DNA of 64,000 nt from Fragilariopsis cylindrus CCMP1102 (GCA_900095095.1 FMBT01000411.1:62001-126000), one strand, 5' to 3'; numbered from the stretch's first letter, positions 10,262 through 21,211 are shown. Notes: generated by a model not told the origin, from the letters alone. Numbers and translations are program-made.

Positions 10262-11489
10262 ATGATGAATGGAAGAAGTTTAACGCTCATCTCTCTATTG
10301 GGGTGGATAATTGCTAATGGAGATGGATTTTCTCTCCGCCCTGTCGTAACGATCAGATCGATTTCATCATCGTTGTCGTCCACCGAAGACAACGACAATG
10401 CTGAATTGTCCTTGATACCGACCAATGAAGTAGTAAAAAAGGTGGCAGTGACTGGTGCTACTGGTAAAACAGGTCGTTTAGTCGTCGAAGAGTTGTTAAA
10501 AAGAAAAGTCGAAGTTGTTGGATTGGTCCGGAATAAAGAAAAAGCGCAAGAAGTATTCTCGTCAAATGAAGAGAATGCTATGTTATCGATACAAGAATGC
10601 ATACTAACCGATCAGATCAGTATTGCGAAGGCCGTAGAAGGTTGTGATGCTACCATTTGGTGTGCCACAGGATTTGCTGATGAAAGTCCATCCAAAGAGA
10701 ATAATGACTCGCCTAATGAATCGATATTTGCGAAGGTGCTATCGTTTTTTGGAATGGATTCGAAGGATGGTGCCTCCAACGATGACTCTACGCCACCACC
10801 GCCACCACCATCTCCTAAACAATCGATTGATATTGTTGGGATTCCAATCATATCAAAATTAATGATGCAGCAACAAAAACAACAAACTGACTACCCAAAA
10901 GTAGTCATGCTCAGTAGTGCAGGAATCACCCGTCCATCTTGGGATTGTACGTCTCAATCCGTTCGGTATTTTAGATATTAAAGCAGAAAGTGAACAAAAA
11001 TTACGTGAGGTGGAAATGGAAGGAGTAGGAGAAGGACAAATCAAGAATAATTATTGTATCGTACGACCATGCGGATTGAATGATGATTGGCCCGAAGGTG
11101 CTCGACCTATTTTTTCACAGGGTGATGTTGCTGTTGGTAGAATTAATCGTAAGGATGTGGCTAAAATCTTATGTGATGTCTTAAGTATACCCGAAGCGTG
11201 TAGTAAAACGTTTGAAGTGATAGGGATGGCCGGTTATCCTGCACAAACAGATATCGGACCGGCGTTGTCACAACTTAAATTAGATATAGAAGATCTTTCT
11301 GAATCAGAAGTATATGCGACGTATTTAATGGCACAACAACTGTTACCAGGAGAACGTCAAGATGCGGCAGCTCTTGCTATGGGACAAACATATGAACAAC
11401 TTGATAAAGGAGAAACAGGACGACTTGGAGAAAGAGGAAGAGAAAATGCTGAAGCGGCAGCACCTAAGCCTACGACAACCAGTGTGTAG
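10262..11489 (+). CDS. NAD(P)-binding atypical SDR (NmrA-like), plastid-type presequence, frame-broken
   Basis: The N-terminus (MMNGRSLTLISLLGWIIANG then DGFSLRP) is a hydrophobic signal with a Phe after the likely cleavage site, suggesting plastid import. A Rossmann nucleotide-binding motif follows, VAVTGATGKTGRLVVEELL, then LVRNKEKA, CDATIWCATG and VVMLSSAGITRPSW. The frame then closes at 10981, while the next frame from about 10917 carries IVRLNPFGILDIKAESEQKL, YCIVRPCGLNDDWP and INRKDVAKILCDVL, clearly the rest of the same protein. The shift needs one inserted base or a deletion of 3n+2; family members as I recall them have a dozen or more residues between these two segments, so a short deletion near 10930-10945 is likely. 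Relatives include chloroplast NAD(P)-binding proteins of photosystem assembly and redox metabolism; the substrate is unknown. Confidence 0.7.
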
Positions 11490-11656
11490 TAGTATTTGAA
11501 TAGTATCAGATAGATAATGATAGAATTACGAGAAGAAGAGAAAACAAAAACCCCTTCGTGTATTATTCTATAACTGATAGTTAGGGATTTGTCTAGTAGT
11601 GGATTTCTTTTTATTTTACGACCTTGTTTTACTATTGTTTATTATCAACAAGAACT

Positions 11657-13456
11657 CTATTCTCGATTTCTTTTATTTCGGTCCAAAAATAAGTCCATAG
11701 ATTCACGAAATTTGCCGGTTGCTCTTTGAATATCACGATTCGGTACATGCTGAAGTAATTCAACATTATCTTTTTCAATTCGTTTCGTAAACTTTAAAAA
11801 TTCTTTGTATCGAAGTTGATCAACATCATCATCTACTATTGATGATGATGTTGATTCATTCATACTTTTATGGAAAAAGTTTTTCGGTGGTAGTATTTCT
11901 TTCTGTACATAATCCTCATTAAAACGATTTAACCAATATAACATTTCCTTAATCCAGTCATCATCACGATGTAGTCGTAATATTAATGAACCAGTCATGG
12001 CTGATTGTCGGACCATAATAGCCGATTTACATTCCTCTCCAATACATAACATTTCCATCATTAATTGTGGTATATTGTGTATCATCACTGTTGGTTTTCC
12101 TCCATTCTTAGGTAATAACTCCTGTCGACTTAATCGAAAACGATGATTATTATTAATTTTATTTCGAGTACTACTACGACGGTCCTTATCACTATAATAA
12201 TTATTGGGTATGAATGGACAATGATTCTTCACTTCGACGGCTTCTATACTACCATCGGGATGACATAACACTGCATCCGGAGTGGCACCAAATAATAATC
12301 CCGTCGTCGAGGTATTATTGATCTCTAATCCAGCACCACACATACCAATTTCTTTCATAATAACTTGATTATCCAATTTCCAAAAATAATTTAAGGCTGT
12401 TAATAAGGATGTCGATTCTTGCACATTGCCCCATATCATGCGGATCGAAAATCGTATCCCACTCGAGGAAGAGTTGATTAGTTGTTTCATTTCCTTCCGT
12501 CGTTTATTATGTTCTTCTTCTGTGATTGGGACCATATACTTCGCTGCAAATGGATAATTCGGTGATTGCTTCGTCCAATGAATATTATTAGTATCATTGT
12601 CATTCTTGTCATCGTCATTGTTATTATTATTATTGTCGCAGACACTATTACTACTACTACTACTACTCCTACTCATGCCGGCACCACCATCACACAACAT
12701 CGCATTCATTGCTTCCAAATTGGACGGAAGTTTCAGTGGTTTTCGTAATCGATGATACGCACCTTGTCCACCTCTTCGTAATCCTTTCGGTACACCTAAC
12801 ATTTCACCGGCTAATGGTTCCAAAAATCCTAAGGCTGCGACGGCCTGTGATGTGGTCATTCTTCCATCATGCAAGACATCCCATTGCCAGGATTCTTGTC
12901 GAAAATTACGTACCTCTTCGATCGATTCTAATTGATGTATCTTCTCCGGAAGTGGTAAGGGAATAAAATAGGGATGTTGTCGGATATGATCCATGGGTAT
13001 ATTCCGCCAAAAGACATCCGGTATATTCCCGGTACGAGGTCGTGGTTTTTGCTTCCAACTTTTATTATTCCTCATAGTAGTAGATGGAGTGTTATCATCA
13101 TTGTTGTTAATACTGTCGCTTTGTTGAGTATTCTTCTTCTTCTTACTATTATTATATTTTGCCTCCTGATTATTCTTAGGACGAGATCTCATGGGTATCC
13201 CGACTTGAGAGGGAACCAAGAAACTGCTGCGATCCGCCAAATTCTTCTCTTCTTGATGCGACGACGGCGATGATGATAATGATGAGGATGATGCAAGTTT
13301 ATTGCTAGCATTGAGATTTGCTTGCCACTTTGTTGTTGTTCTAGTAGTACCCGAAGGTGTGCCTGATGGATCTAGAGATAGCAGAGCCGCGATATCGACG
13401 ACCATGATGATTGAAAAGATGAAAACAATTTGTACCGTTGGTTGAATGAACCGCAT
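11657..13456 (-). CDS. YqaJ-like PD-(D/E)XK nuclease-fold protein with signal peptide
   Basis: A 599-residue single-exon protein. Residues about 391-414 read GATPDAVL then EAVEVKNHCPF: the Asp of PDAV and the E-x-K pair are the metal-binding residues of the PD-(D/E)XK fold, and the downstream IPQLMMEML (about 443) has the Gln-containing helix typical of YqaJ/lambda-exonuclease relatives. Such enzymes resect DNA ends, but the cellular role of eukaryotic members is not settled. The N-terminus (QIVFIFSIIMVVDIAALL) is a strong hydrophobic segment, so the protein probably enters the secretory pathway or an organelle; an ER or plastid address is inference. Low-complexity Asn/Asp/Ser tracts around residues 40-130 and 270-300 interrupt it. 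It is convergent with the NmrA-like gene. Confidence 0.7.
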   Translation of the reverse strand: MRFIQPTVQIVFIFSIIMVVDIAALLSLDPSGTPSGTTRTTTKWQANLNASNKLASSSSLSSSPSSHQEEKNLADRSSFLVPSQVGIPMRSRPKNNQEAKYNNSKKKKNTQQSDSINNNDDNTPSTTMRNNKSWKQKPRPRTGNIPDVFWRNIPMDHIRQHPYFIPLPLPEKIHQLESIEEVRNFRQESWQWDVLHDGRMTTSQAVAALGFLEPLAGEMLGVPKGLRRGGQGAYHRLRKPLKLPSNLEAMNAMLCDGGAGMSRSSSSSSNSVCDNNNNNNDDDKNDNDTNNIHWTKQSPNYPFAAKYMVPITEEEHNKRRKEMKQLINSSSSGIRFSIRMIWGNVQESTSLLTALNYFWKLDNQVIMKEIGMCGAGLEINNTSTTGLLFGATPDAVLCHPDGSIEAVEVKNHCPFIPNNYYSDKDRRSSTRNKINNNHRFRLSRQELLPKNGGKPTVMIHNIPQLMMEMLCIGEECKSAIMVRQSAMTGSLILRLHRDDDWIKEMLYWLNRFNEDYVQKEILPPKNFFHKSMNESTSSSIVDDDVDQLRYKEFLKFTKRIEKDNVELLQHVPNRDIQRATGKFRESMDLFLDRNKRNRE

Positions 13457-14041
13457 TTCTTTTTCCCATCAATCAATATTAACTACAGTATGCATTCCCG
13501 ATATATATAAGATTTACGTCGGTTTTGCATTCATCCATCCATAAGATCTGATTCCTTTTGTTAGCTTCGGTTAGAGTGAGTGAGTCGAACATCATCGTCT
13601 CAAAACAAGTTCATTTTGAGAATGGATGAAATCAAGATGCTGCTGAGTGAGTCACTCGACTCATCTGAGTCGTGCTATAATGCAGTCGTGCATAAATGTA
13701 GTCAAACTAGTCGATAAAAACGGCGAGAACGTTCAACTCTCTTGGGTGTATCGTAAATCGAGTATGTCATTTTTACTTAGATGAAGTGTTTTTAATAGAG
13801 TAAAGTGTGATCGCTGATATCACAAAATACTTATTTTTCAACGCGAAGCTCCCACCGACACACATGTCTTATTATTTTAGTATATCAATGAATGGGGAAA
13901 ATACCTTTTATGCCAGTAGAGAACTTACCGTTTATACTGATTATCTATCACTACTATTATACTTCATAACGACGATACTAACAATATAGATATAAACTAA
14001 ACTAGACCAAATTAAACTAAATTAAACTACACTAAGACAAA
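13457..14041. promoter_or_regulatory. Divergent promoter with AP-1-like palindrome
   Basis: This 585-bp region separates two divergent genes. It contains GAGTGAGTGAGTC near 13575, an 8-bp inverted repeat with 8-nt loop (TCTCAAAA / TTTTGAGA, 13599-13622), and the palindrome GAGTGA-G-TCACTC at 13645-13657 whose core TGAGTCA is the classic bZIP/AP-1 site. Function is inferred only from these shapes. Confidence 0.4.
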
Positions 14042-17000
14042 ATGGAAGGGGAAACCATGTCAACGGAATATACAGCGATGGAAGGTAGTTCGAGAGGAGG
14101 ATTCCCGTCGAAGCCTCCTACTGGCTATCAACAACACCAGAGTCAGCATCACCATCAGCGAAATCCATCGATGGATAGTACGGGTCATCATCATCACTCA
14201 CCGCATCAGCAACAACACCAACAACAGTACTACCTGAAGCCTCGACCACCACCGGCTCAACTACAACAACACCAGCAGCAGCAACAACAACAACCATATC
14301 ATTCAACAGGCGGTGCACCTATTCATCATCGGAATAATAGTAACGGAGGCGGTGGATACTCTTCGTATCCTCCAGCTCTTCCTCCGAATCATCATCAACT
14401 ACCGAATCAGCATTATCATCCACAACAACATTATGCAGCTCATTCCCGTTCTACTACTCATCCTGGTGGGGTTCGGTCGGTTGTTACTCACTCGTTCAGT
14501 ATGGAATCAGAAGAACAAAGAGAAGATGGTTCCAGTCGGTATCATCTTGGTGGTGTACAAAATCAACAAAGAGATCCAAGTAGTTATTCACAACGGGATG
14601 AATATCGGTCGTCCCCGGCGGCAGAATTTCTCCCCCCTGGCGGACAACAAGATATGGGGATGCGTTCCCCCAGAAGCTTACAACAGCAACAACAACGGGA
14701 ATCATTTCAACCGCCACCACTGATGCTTCCACCACCACCACCTCCTCCTCACTACAACAACAGTAGACTCGATTACAACAGCAGCTATGGTGGTAATAAT
14801 AATAGTATTAATCGTGAGCTGCCTCCTGTGCTAGAGGGAGATGAAAGTCGACTACCACCACGTGATGTAATGCGAGTTGATTCTTCCTCGGAAAGGGTCC
14901 CACCAAGTCCACGCGACGAACCACCGTCGTCTGCCATCGAACGAACACAGTCCATGGGATCCACAACAACAGCGGGAGGAGGGCCACTGAAACGAAGTTT
15001 TTGGCATCACTCTAGTCCAGGAGGTCGAGTAGCAGGATTAGCAACAAGCACGGATGAAGGAGGTTTCAGCAATGAGAGATCTTTACCGCAAGAGTTTATG
15101 CCACCAAAACGTAGCAAAACTAGCCCTTCGGGATCAGGGGGATCTTCGGGATCACCAACGAAGGAAAAGGAATATATCGTAACAGCGCGATCTCATATTA
15201 CCAACAACGATCAAAAGCAGTTGCCGCCGCCGCTGCAGCAGCAGCAACATCAAATGCTTGATAGTCGTGAAGAAAGCAGTGGCATTAATACTACTGGGAG
15301 TTTTGGTGTTTCACCGTCTGGTGGTTGGTTCAATAATAGAGCTATGTCCTGGGAAGCTCGTGAGGATTATCTCCGCCGAGATCCTCGCTCAGCGGCTTTA
15401 GCAGGTTCTTGGTCCTCGAGAAGTCCTAGTGGGCGTGATGGTCCAGCGAATAACGATGTTGCACCGCACTGGACGGAAGCGCCGTACATGCCATCGCCAC
15501 GATCAAGGTATCCATTGGAGGGAAATCATTATGACGCTCCCCTGCAATCTTGGGATGCACCCCTGCGAGAACAATGGGGAGATCACCAGCATGCTTCACC
15601 TCAGATTCCATATTTAGCTTGGTCTGCTGGCAACAATGGTGATGGTATTATGCAACAACAGAGGAATGAAAACGATAAGTTCCCTCGTGAAGGCTTTGAT
15701 AACGAACTACGCTCTCCAATGAATTTTTCGATGCGCAATATGCCGCCACGACATCATGGAATGGAAGTTATAATAGGGTCACCACCCATGCCAACAACAA
15801 GCAGCAGTGCTGGCATTGGAGGAGTTATTACACCATCAACTATGGCGAAGCAACGATCGCAAGACGGTGGTGGAAGAAGGGGATTAGACAAAAATGGACT
15901 GGTCAAGCTTTTGGCTCTTCCAGAGGATAGGATATCTTTGAGTGAGACGCTTTGCATTGTTCGAGAAAATGTTGAAGTATTCCAAGCAACTATGGAAGAT
16001 GTCGAGGCTCCAGCTCCGGGTCGAAAACACGCTGTAACGGTCGGACAAGTTGGTCTACGTTGTATTCATTGTCGCCATACAACTAGATCAAGTGAGCGTG
16101 TAAAGAGAGCTGTATGTTATCCATCTTCGATTAAACGGATCTATCGAACTGTTATTGATATGAAATTGGATCACTTCCTCCACTGTAAGTTTGTCCCTCA
16201 GAACTTGAAGGATACACTTGCAGCGTTGAAAGCAAATAACACCAGGAGCACTGGAACTACGATGCAGTACTTCATTCGTGCGGCTTCTACGTTAGGAATG
16301 GTGGATGGACCATCAGGAGTACGCATTGTTGATAGCAATATTCCAGGCCCAATTGGGGCTGTCTCTCTAGCATCGCCTCAGTCCTCTTCAAGTAAATTAT
16401 TGACGCCTTCTACAGCTTCCTCCAAGGGGAACACTTCGAATTCTAGTAAAGGATCCGCCGGACGCCAGCAAATCTTTTCTATCAATCGGACTATGTCTAC
16501 GTCTTCCGAGGGAACTGCCAATCTGTCGTTAAGTGAAGCTAGCGCCCCGTCTGAGCTGTTCGTAGGTAAGGTTCCGCTTTCTTTACCAGATGACAAAATG
16601 TCGTTGAGTCCACTCCGATGTTTCCTACGCGAGCAGGTGTGCGCTTTTTCGGCTACTGAAGAGGATATCGCAGTAAGGACACCGACCACATTTGCAGTCT
16701 CTGTTGGGCAGGTAGGAGTAGGATGTGTCCATTGTTTGGGTATACCTGCAAAGTTGCGTTTGAATAGGGCGGTATGTTTCCCATTTTCGATAGGACGGAT
16801 TTATCAATCAGTGGCAGACATCCAACGATTCCATTTGAATGAGTGCAAAAGGGTACCCACGGAAGTCAGGGAGGAGTTCTTGACGTTACAAAGTCAGAGC
16901 TCTAAGGGGTCCAAAGGCCTTGCTACGCGTCAGTATTGGGTTACTTCGGCGAAAAAGATTGGTCTAGTTGATACGACCAAGGGTATTAGATTTTCTCGAG

Positions 17001-17770
17001 ACCCATCAGTTCCGGAAGAGAAACCTGTCTCGCTAGATATTTTGGCGCAGGTTGCATCCAACGTAACAACTGTGGATAAACCACTAGTTCTCCCAGAAGA
17101 CAAGCCTGAGATTGCTGAATTTTTGTATGTTGTAATGGGACAAGTTCAGCCTTGTCGTTTCACCGAGGCTGATCGGAACAAGAGACGACTTAAGGATGTT
17201 GGCTGTATTGGTGTGGAATGCAAGCACTGCGCTGGTCAAGTCGACAGTCGGAAATTCTTCTGGTCAAGTGTGAACGCGGTAGAGTCCAATTTTGTTTCTG
17301 TACACACCCATATGATGGAATGCCGAATGATCCCAAGAGAGATAAAGGAAAGCCTTGCAGAGCTGAAGAAACTCCGCAAAGAGCAGACAGCTGCTTTGAA
17401 GACTGGCTCTCAAAAATCTTTCTTCGGGCGAGTATGGAAGAGACTACACGAAGAACCGAAGCAGCAGGAGGAGGAGGAAGGGGTTAAGGGAGCTAACGAA
17501 TCTAAAGAAAAGCCTGCTGTTTCTGAGGTCATCGTCGATGAGATAGATCCAGTAAAACATTCCTTCAGCATTAGTTTGTCGCAGGACACACTCGATTCTA
17601 CTCTAAAGATGACACCAACATCATCACCTGCAATAACCGAAAAGCCTTTTGCAGAAATTAGAATGGGAAAGCTTTCTTCTCCTGGATCTCCGGACGATTG
17701 CAATCAGAAAATTAAAGCTGTTAGTGATAAGATGGCAATCGTACGAATGTCTTCATCTTCTTCATCGTAA
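14042..17770 (+). CDS. Large protein with three Cys/His (putative zinc) repeats
   Basis: A single exon of 1242 residues. The first ~600 residues are low-complexity, rich in Gln, His, Pro, Ser and Asn. Then a domain of about 100 residues occurs three times, starting near residues 619, 843 and 1014. Each copy opens with LPEDR/LPDDK/LPEDK, has G-x-x-G-x-x-C-x-H-C (CIHC, CVHC, CKHC) and closes 26-33 residues later with H-x3-C-[KR]-x-[VI]-P (HFLHCKFVP, HLNECKRVP, HMMECRMIP). Four invariant Cys/His residues per copy suggest one structural zinc. I know no named family with this pattern. The acidic and Ser-rich tail has no motif. The Gln/His-rich half resembles transcriptional regulators, so a nuclear DNA-, RNA- or protein-binding role is a guess. 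The first ATG follows a short AT-rich leader. Confidence 0.8.
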   Translation: MEGETMSTEYTAMEGSSRGGFPSKPPTGYQQHQSQHHHQRNPSMDSTGHHHHSPHQQQHQQQYYLKPRPPPAQLQQHQQQQQQQPYHSTGGAPIHHRNNSNGGGGYSSYPPALPPNHHQLPNQHYHPQQHYAAHSRSTTHPGGVRSVVTHSFSMESEEQREDGSSRYHLGGVQNQQRDPSSYSQRDEYRSSPAAEFLPPGGQQDMGMRSPRSLQQQQQRESFQPPPLMLPPPPPPPHYNNSRLDYNSSYGGNNNSINRELPPVLEGDESRLPPRDVMRVDSSSERVPPSPRDEPPSSAIERTQSMGSTTTAGGGPLKRSFWHHSSPGGRVAGLATSTDEGGFSNERSLPQEFMPPKRSKTSPSGSGGSSGSPTKEKEYIVTARSHITNNDQKQLPPPLQQQQHQMLDSREESSGINTTGSFGVSPSGGWFNNRAMSWEAREDYLRRDPRSAALAGSWSSRSPSGRDGPANNDVAPHWTEAPYMPSPRSRYPLEGNHYDAPLQSWDAPLREQWGDHQHASPQIPYLAWSAGNNGDGIMQQQRNENDKFPREGFDNELRSPMNFSMRNMPPRHHGMEVIIGSPPMPTTSSSAGIGGVITPSTMAKQRSQDGGGRRGLDKNGLVKLLALPEDRISLSETLCIVRENVEVFQATMEDVEAPAPGRKHAVTVGQVGLRCIHCRHTTRSSERVKRAVCYPSSIKRIYRTVIDMKLDHFLHCKFVPQNLKDTLAALKANNTRSTGTTMQYFIRAASTLGMVDGPSGVRIVDSNIPGPIGAVSLASPQSSSSKLLTPSTASSKGNTSNSSKGSAGRQQIFSINRTMSTSSEGTANLSLSEASAPSELFVGKVPLSLPDDKMSLSPLRCFLREQVCAFSATEEDIAVRTPTTFAVSVGQVGVGCVHCLGIPAKLRLNRAVCFPFSIGRIYQSVADIQRFHLNECKRVPTEVREEFLTLQSQSSKGSKGLATRQYWVTSAKKIGLVDTTKGIRFSRDPSVPEEKPVSLDILAQVASNVTTVDKPLVLPEDKPEIAEFLYVVMGQVQPCRFTEADRNKRRLKDVGCIGVECKHCAGQVDSRKFFWSSVNAVESNFVSVHTHMMECRMIPREIKESLAELKKLRKEQTAALKTGSQKSFFGRVWKRLHEEPKQQEEEEGVKGANESKEKPAVSEVIVDEIDPVKHSFSISLSQDTLDSTLKMTPTSSPAITEKPFAEIRMGKLSSPGSPDDCNQKIKAVSDKMAIVRMSSSSSS

Positions 17771-18328
17771 TAACTATACTGGTGCAATAGAAAGTGCACA
17801 TCAAAAGAAAGGATGGGGTTGGTGATATACCATTATCATATTGATTATTGTAAAGTAGAATAGGGATGAATAAGAATAATGTAATTTTAACTAAGTAATT
17901 TACATATAAAGCAACAAGTTAAGTGAAGAAAGGACGATTATTAATAAGTAGCACCAGTAATATTTATTATAGGTCCAATTTTATATAGTTTTTTAGATTG
18001 CTTTGCTGCTGCTATATGGTTACTGTTATGAATATGTCGCGCAAAAAATGAATCAATCGACAAAAACGTCAACAACAAAAAACAAAGAAACGCCATAAAT
18101 AATACATCGAACAATGACAGAAAGATAGAGGTGCGTCTTGTAGTAGTCTCGTCTACACACCGGTAACATAATTCTTAGCATTCGAAGACACAAAAGGACT
18201 CAGACAGTAGAGGTCGAACAGTGTCGTAAACCTGAATGGCGTGCGAGGGACGAAATTTGGAGAGAAAGAGAAAAAGATATTCATTCATTCGATTCGTGGT
18301 CGAAGTACTACAGTAGTATAGACAGAAA
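17771..18328. other. Intergenic region
   Basis: About 560 bp between two plus-strand genes, AT-rich, holding a 3' flank and a promoter. The minus-strand frame at 18175-18375 has no recognisable content and I do not call it. No RNA gene or repeat is seen. Confidence 0.5.
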
Positions 18329-19147
18329 ATGGTGCGTTCGTCCAACACATGTCCAGCAGATGTTGTTGTTGACAAGGATGATTCATTGCTTCATCGCAAC
18401 CGCATTTTATCAGGAAGTGATGCTAGTAGGATCGAAATTAACAGAGTTAGAGACAATAAAAGAAGGAATTATCAAAAGAAGAAGAATATTGCTGTATCTG
18501 CAATTAAAGCCTTACAATGCTCTTCGCGTGCCACTGATGATGCTAACAATAACAATAATAATAACAATAATAATAACAGTTATGTTTACGACAACTTTGA
18601 CTATAAGAAGGACGACGAGGAGGAGAAGAGAAGAAAAAAAGAGCAACAGCAACAAAAACAAAAACTAGACGACAGCAACGACGACAATGATGGTGGTGCA
18701 GTTCGTTTTGGAAATTTCACAGCCAATTTTGAATTGGATAATGGATCATACGATACGCTTGATAAAGCATTTATTTGGGGTAAAAGGGCAATCAACCCAG
18801 ATGAAGAAACAAATAATACTATTGTGATGTATTCAGAACAACAACAACAACAACAGCAACAACAATTACCTCCCAATGACAGCGTGGACGACCTTGTAAT
18901 ATTCACAGATGATACTAACGAAGATGACGATGACGATGACGATGGCGACGTTATTGTTGATGACAAAGGCAATATTGTAAACCCATACGTTGCAGAAGAG
19001 AAAAAATATAATGATGATGATAATCATAGTCATAATCATAATGATGCATCTACATCCACACAACCGTTGAACCCCTTAATCAAACAAGGAATCCGACAAT
19101 TCTCTAATGATTCGAATGAAACTCCAATTGCGTGCAATAAATCATTG

Positions 19148-19178
<31 letters not shown>

Positions 19179-19847
19179 ATGTCAACAATGATATCTACAG
19201 CGACGACCTTTTTAACGATGACAACGAAATGAGACAAATCCTTCATCATAGTTTATCTTTGGGAGATACATTAAGTCCAACTGATGGTAATGATCATTAT
19301 TATTACGAAAGTAATTATGACCGCGATTCTCCTCAAATAGATCGAACAGCAAGAGTGCAAGGTATAATCGATAATACAACTGAATCAGACTTTGCCAATT
19401 ATGATATGACAAGAACAACAACAAAAACCATGAATAATCATATGCTCCATGACCAACAGGATTGTCATGTACCTAATCAACGACAGCAGGAGCAGGAAAA
19501 GCAGGTTCAATTACAAATTCCAGAACTACCAACAGACGAAGAAAGTAGAAGGTTGTCATCGTTCTACGAAGTAAAAAATACCTTGAAGAAATGGCGGTTT
19601 AAATCACCGTTTGATAGTGACAATAACAGATCGAGCAATATTCATGGTCCACCTCCTCCTCCTCCTCCTCCTGATCTTACTAACTTTGGTATGGCGATAT
19701 CTATTCCTGCTAATAATAATAAACCGTCGCCATCGACGTCATCAGAAGTGGATGAGAACATTATTGACGATACCACATCTTTCATTACTACGTCGACTAC
19801 TGTTTCATCATTCATACTACCTTCCAACAACAATTCATCATTATCTT

Positions 19848-19878
<31 letters not shown>

Positions 19879-20428
19879 CAACCACCATTATAAATCAATC
19901 AGTACTGCAAAATATAAGTATTACTTGCAGCAACAAAAGCGTAATAGCAGTAGCAACAGCAACAGCAACAGCGGCATTACAAGAAACAACAAAGTAACTG
20001 CTGCTATCGCCCCAGTAACGATACGCACGCCTGTACTACTTGGGTTTTTCTGGAAGACGCATCCACTCCTGACGACAGTTATTGATAGTGATAATGATAA
20101 TTATAGTAAGTCGGATGCTCAATTTCAGCATAAAATAAGCTAAGAAAATGATGATTCTTCTAGTAATAGCAGTAGTAATAATGGAGAACAAAAGGAAACG
20201 ACGAGATCGTCGTCAATAATTTCTATGGCAGAGGATGATATTTTTTATCGTCATCAAGAAGAATCACTTGCAAAAGAAGAAGAAAACGAAAGCTTCGATG
20301 ACGACGACGATGTCGACGACGGCACAGAAAAAGTGCCAAATAGAAAAGAACTTTCTCCGTACTTACATCCATCAGTGGTTCGAAAGATTTGGATCGATAG
20401 TCAACCATTCCAACTTGACGCTATGTAG
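18329..20428 (+). CDS. Asn/Asp-rich low-complexity protein, in-frame stop near its 3' end
   Basis: The frame opens at 18329 and runs 604 codons to a TAA at 20141-20143. It continues in the same frame without another stop to 20428, adding about 95 residues that keep the same composition and end in an ordered-looking segment, KELSPYLHPSVVRKIWIDSQ. Poly-Asn, poly-Asp, poly-Gln and poly-Pro tracts dominate; no domain is recognised. The TAA may be a real end, a nonsense mutation, or be spliced out: a perfect GTAAGT at 20106 pairs with an AG at 20185-20186 to give an 81-nt intron that removes the stop and keeps frame, though that acceptor has no pyrimidine tract. The ordered tail argues that the longer product is, or recently was, made. 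Confidence 0.55.
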
Positions 20429-21211
20429 CACTAAACTCATCAATAGAGATATTGAATATTGAATTGGCGTGCACGACTCGTACATCCACAAAACTATCAA
20501 CAAACAACAAACTATCATACTACTTCAAGTACTAACAACTAGTACAATCCATAATAATGTATTCGAGTATGAGATGTTCAATTTTACTACTAGTACATGT
20601 TGATCATAGTAGAGGAAAGCAACACATAGATAACAGATTACAGTTACAATATGCAGAACGATTTTGACGAAGAAAGCTTATGAAGAGAAAAGTGAGGAGA
20701 TTGTTTTACTAACGAGAGAGGCAGACAAGCACGACGAAGCATGGACGATCGAGAACAACAATATGAACAAAGATAATAATGATAAGCAGCAACAACCGCC
20801 AATAGAAGTAGAAGAGGGGGAGGAGGAGCAAATCGATGCTGCTGCTGCTACTGCTGCTGCTGAGCAAAGACCTTTATAATTATTTATTTGATTAGTTTTG
20901 TGCACGACTGACCTACTAACGGAAGACACAGCACGCTCATACAGTACTGTGTTTTTTTTTAATGGTATTCATTGACAACAACAAGTCAGTATTATATACT
21001 CGTATCATAGATACTCAGTTTTTGAGCAATATTTTTATAGTGATAATAATAGTATGTGTATCTTACAACTGCCAAAAGTCCAACGTGGAAACTCATCTCT
21101 CTCAATCCATCATTGACAGTGAATGGGAATACACTACCAAGAACAAAGAAATCAGCAATAATTCGATGATTCGATTCGATTCGATTCGTTTGTTTCATTT
21201 TCTTTTTAAAA
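20429..21211. other. Intergenic region, no firm gene
   Basis: About 780 bp between two convergent genes. An open frame at 20664-20879 (71 codons, acidic, Gln- and Ala-rich from a GCT/CTG repeat) could be a small exon, but nothing supports its start or its expression. The rest is AT-rich 3' flank. Confidence 0.4.

Noticed and set aside
11657-13456. YqaJ-like protein as a viral or phage insertion
   Set aside because: The gene has host-type Asn/Ser tracts, a eukaryotic signal peptide and ordinary neighbours; no other viral gene is present.
18541-18577. Poly-Asn tract repeats as a CRISPR or satellite array
   Set aside because: They are in-frame trinucleotide runs of coding sequence, without spacers.
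20664-20879. Small acidic Gln/Ala-rich gene
   Set aside because: The open frame is carried by a GCT/CTG-type repeat and has no conserved feature; kept only as a note in the intergenic entry.
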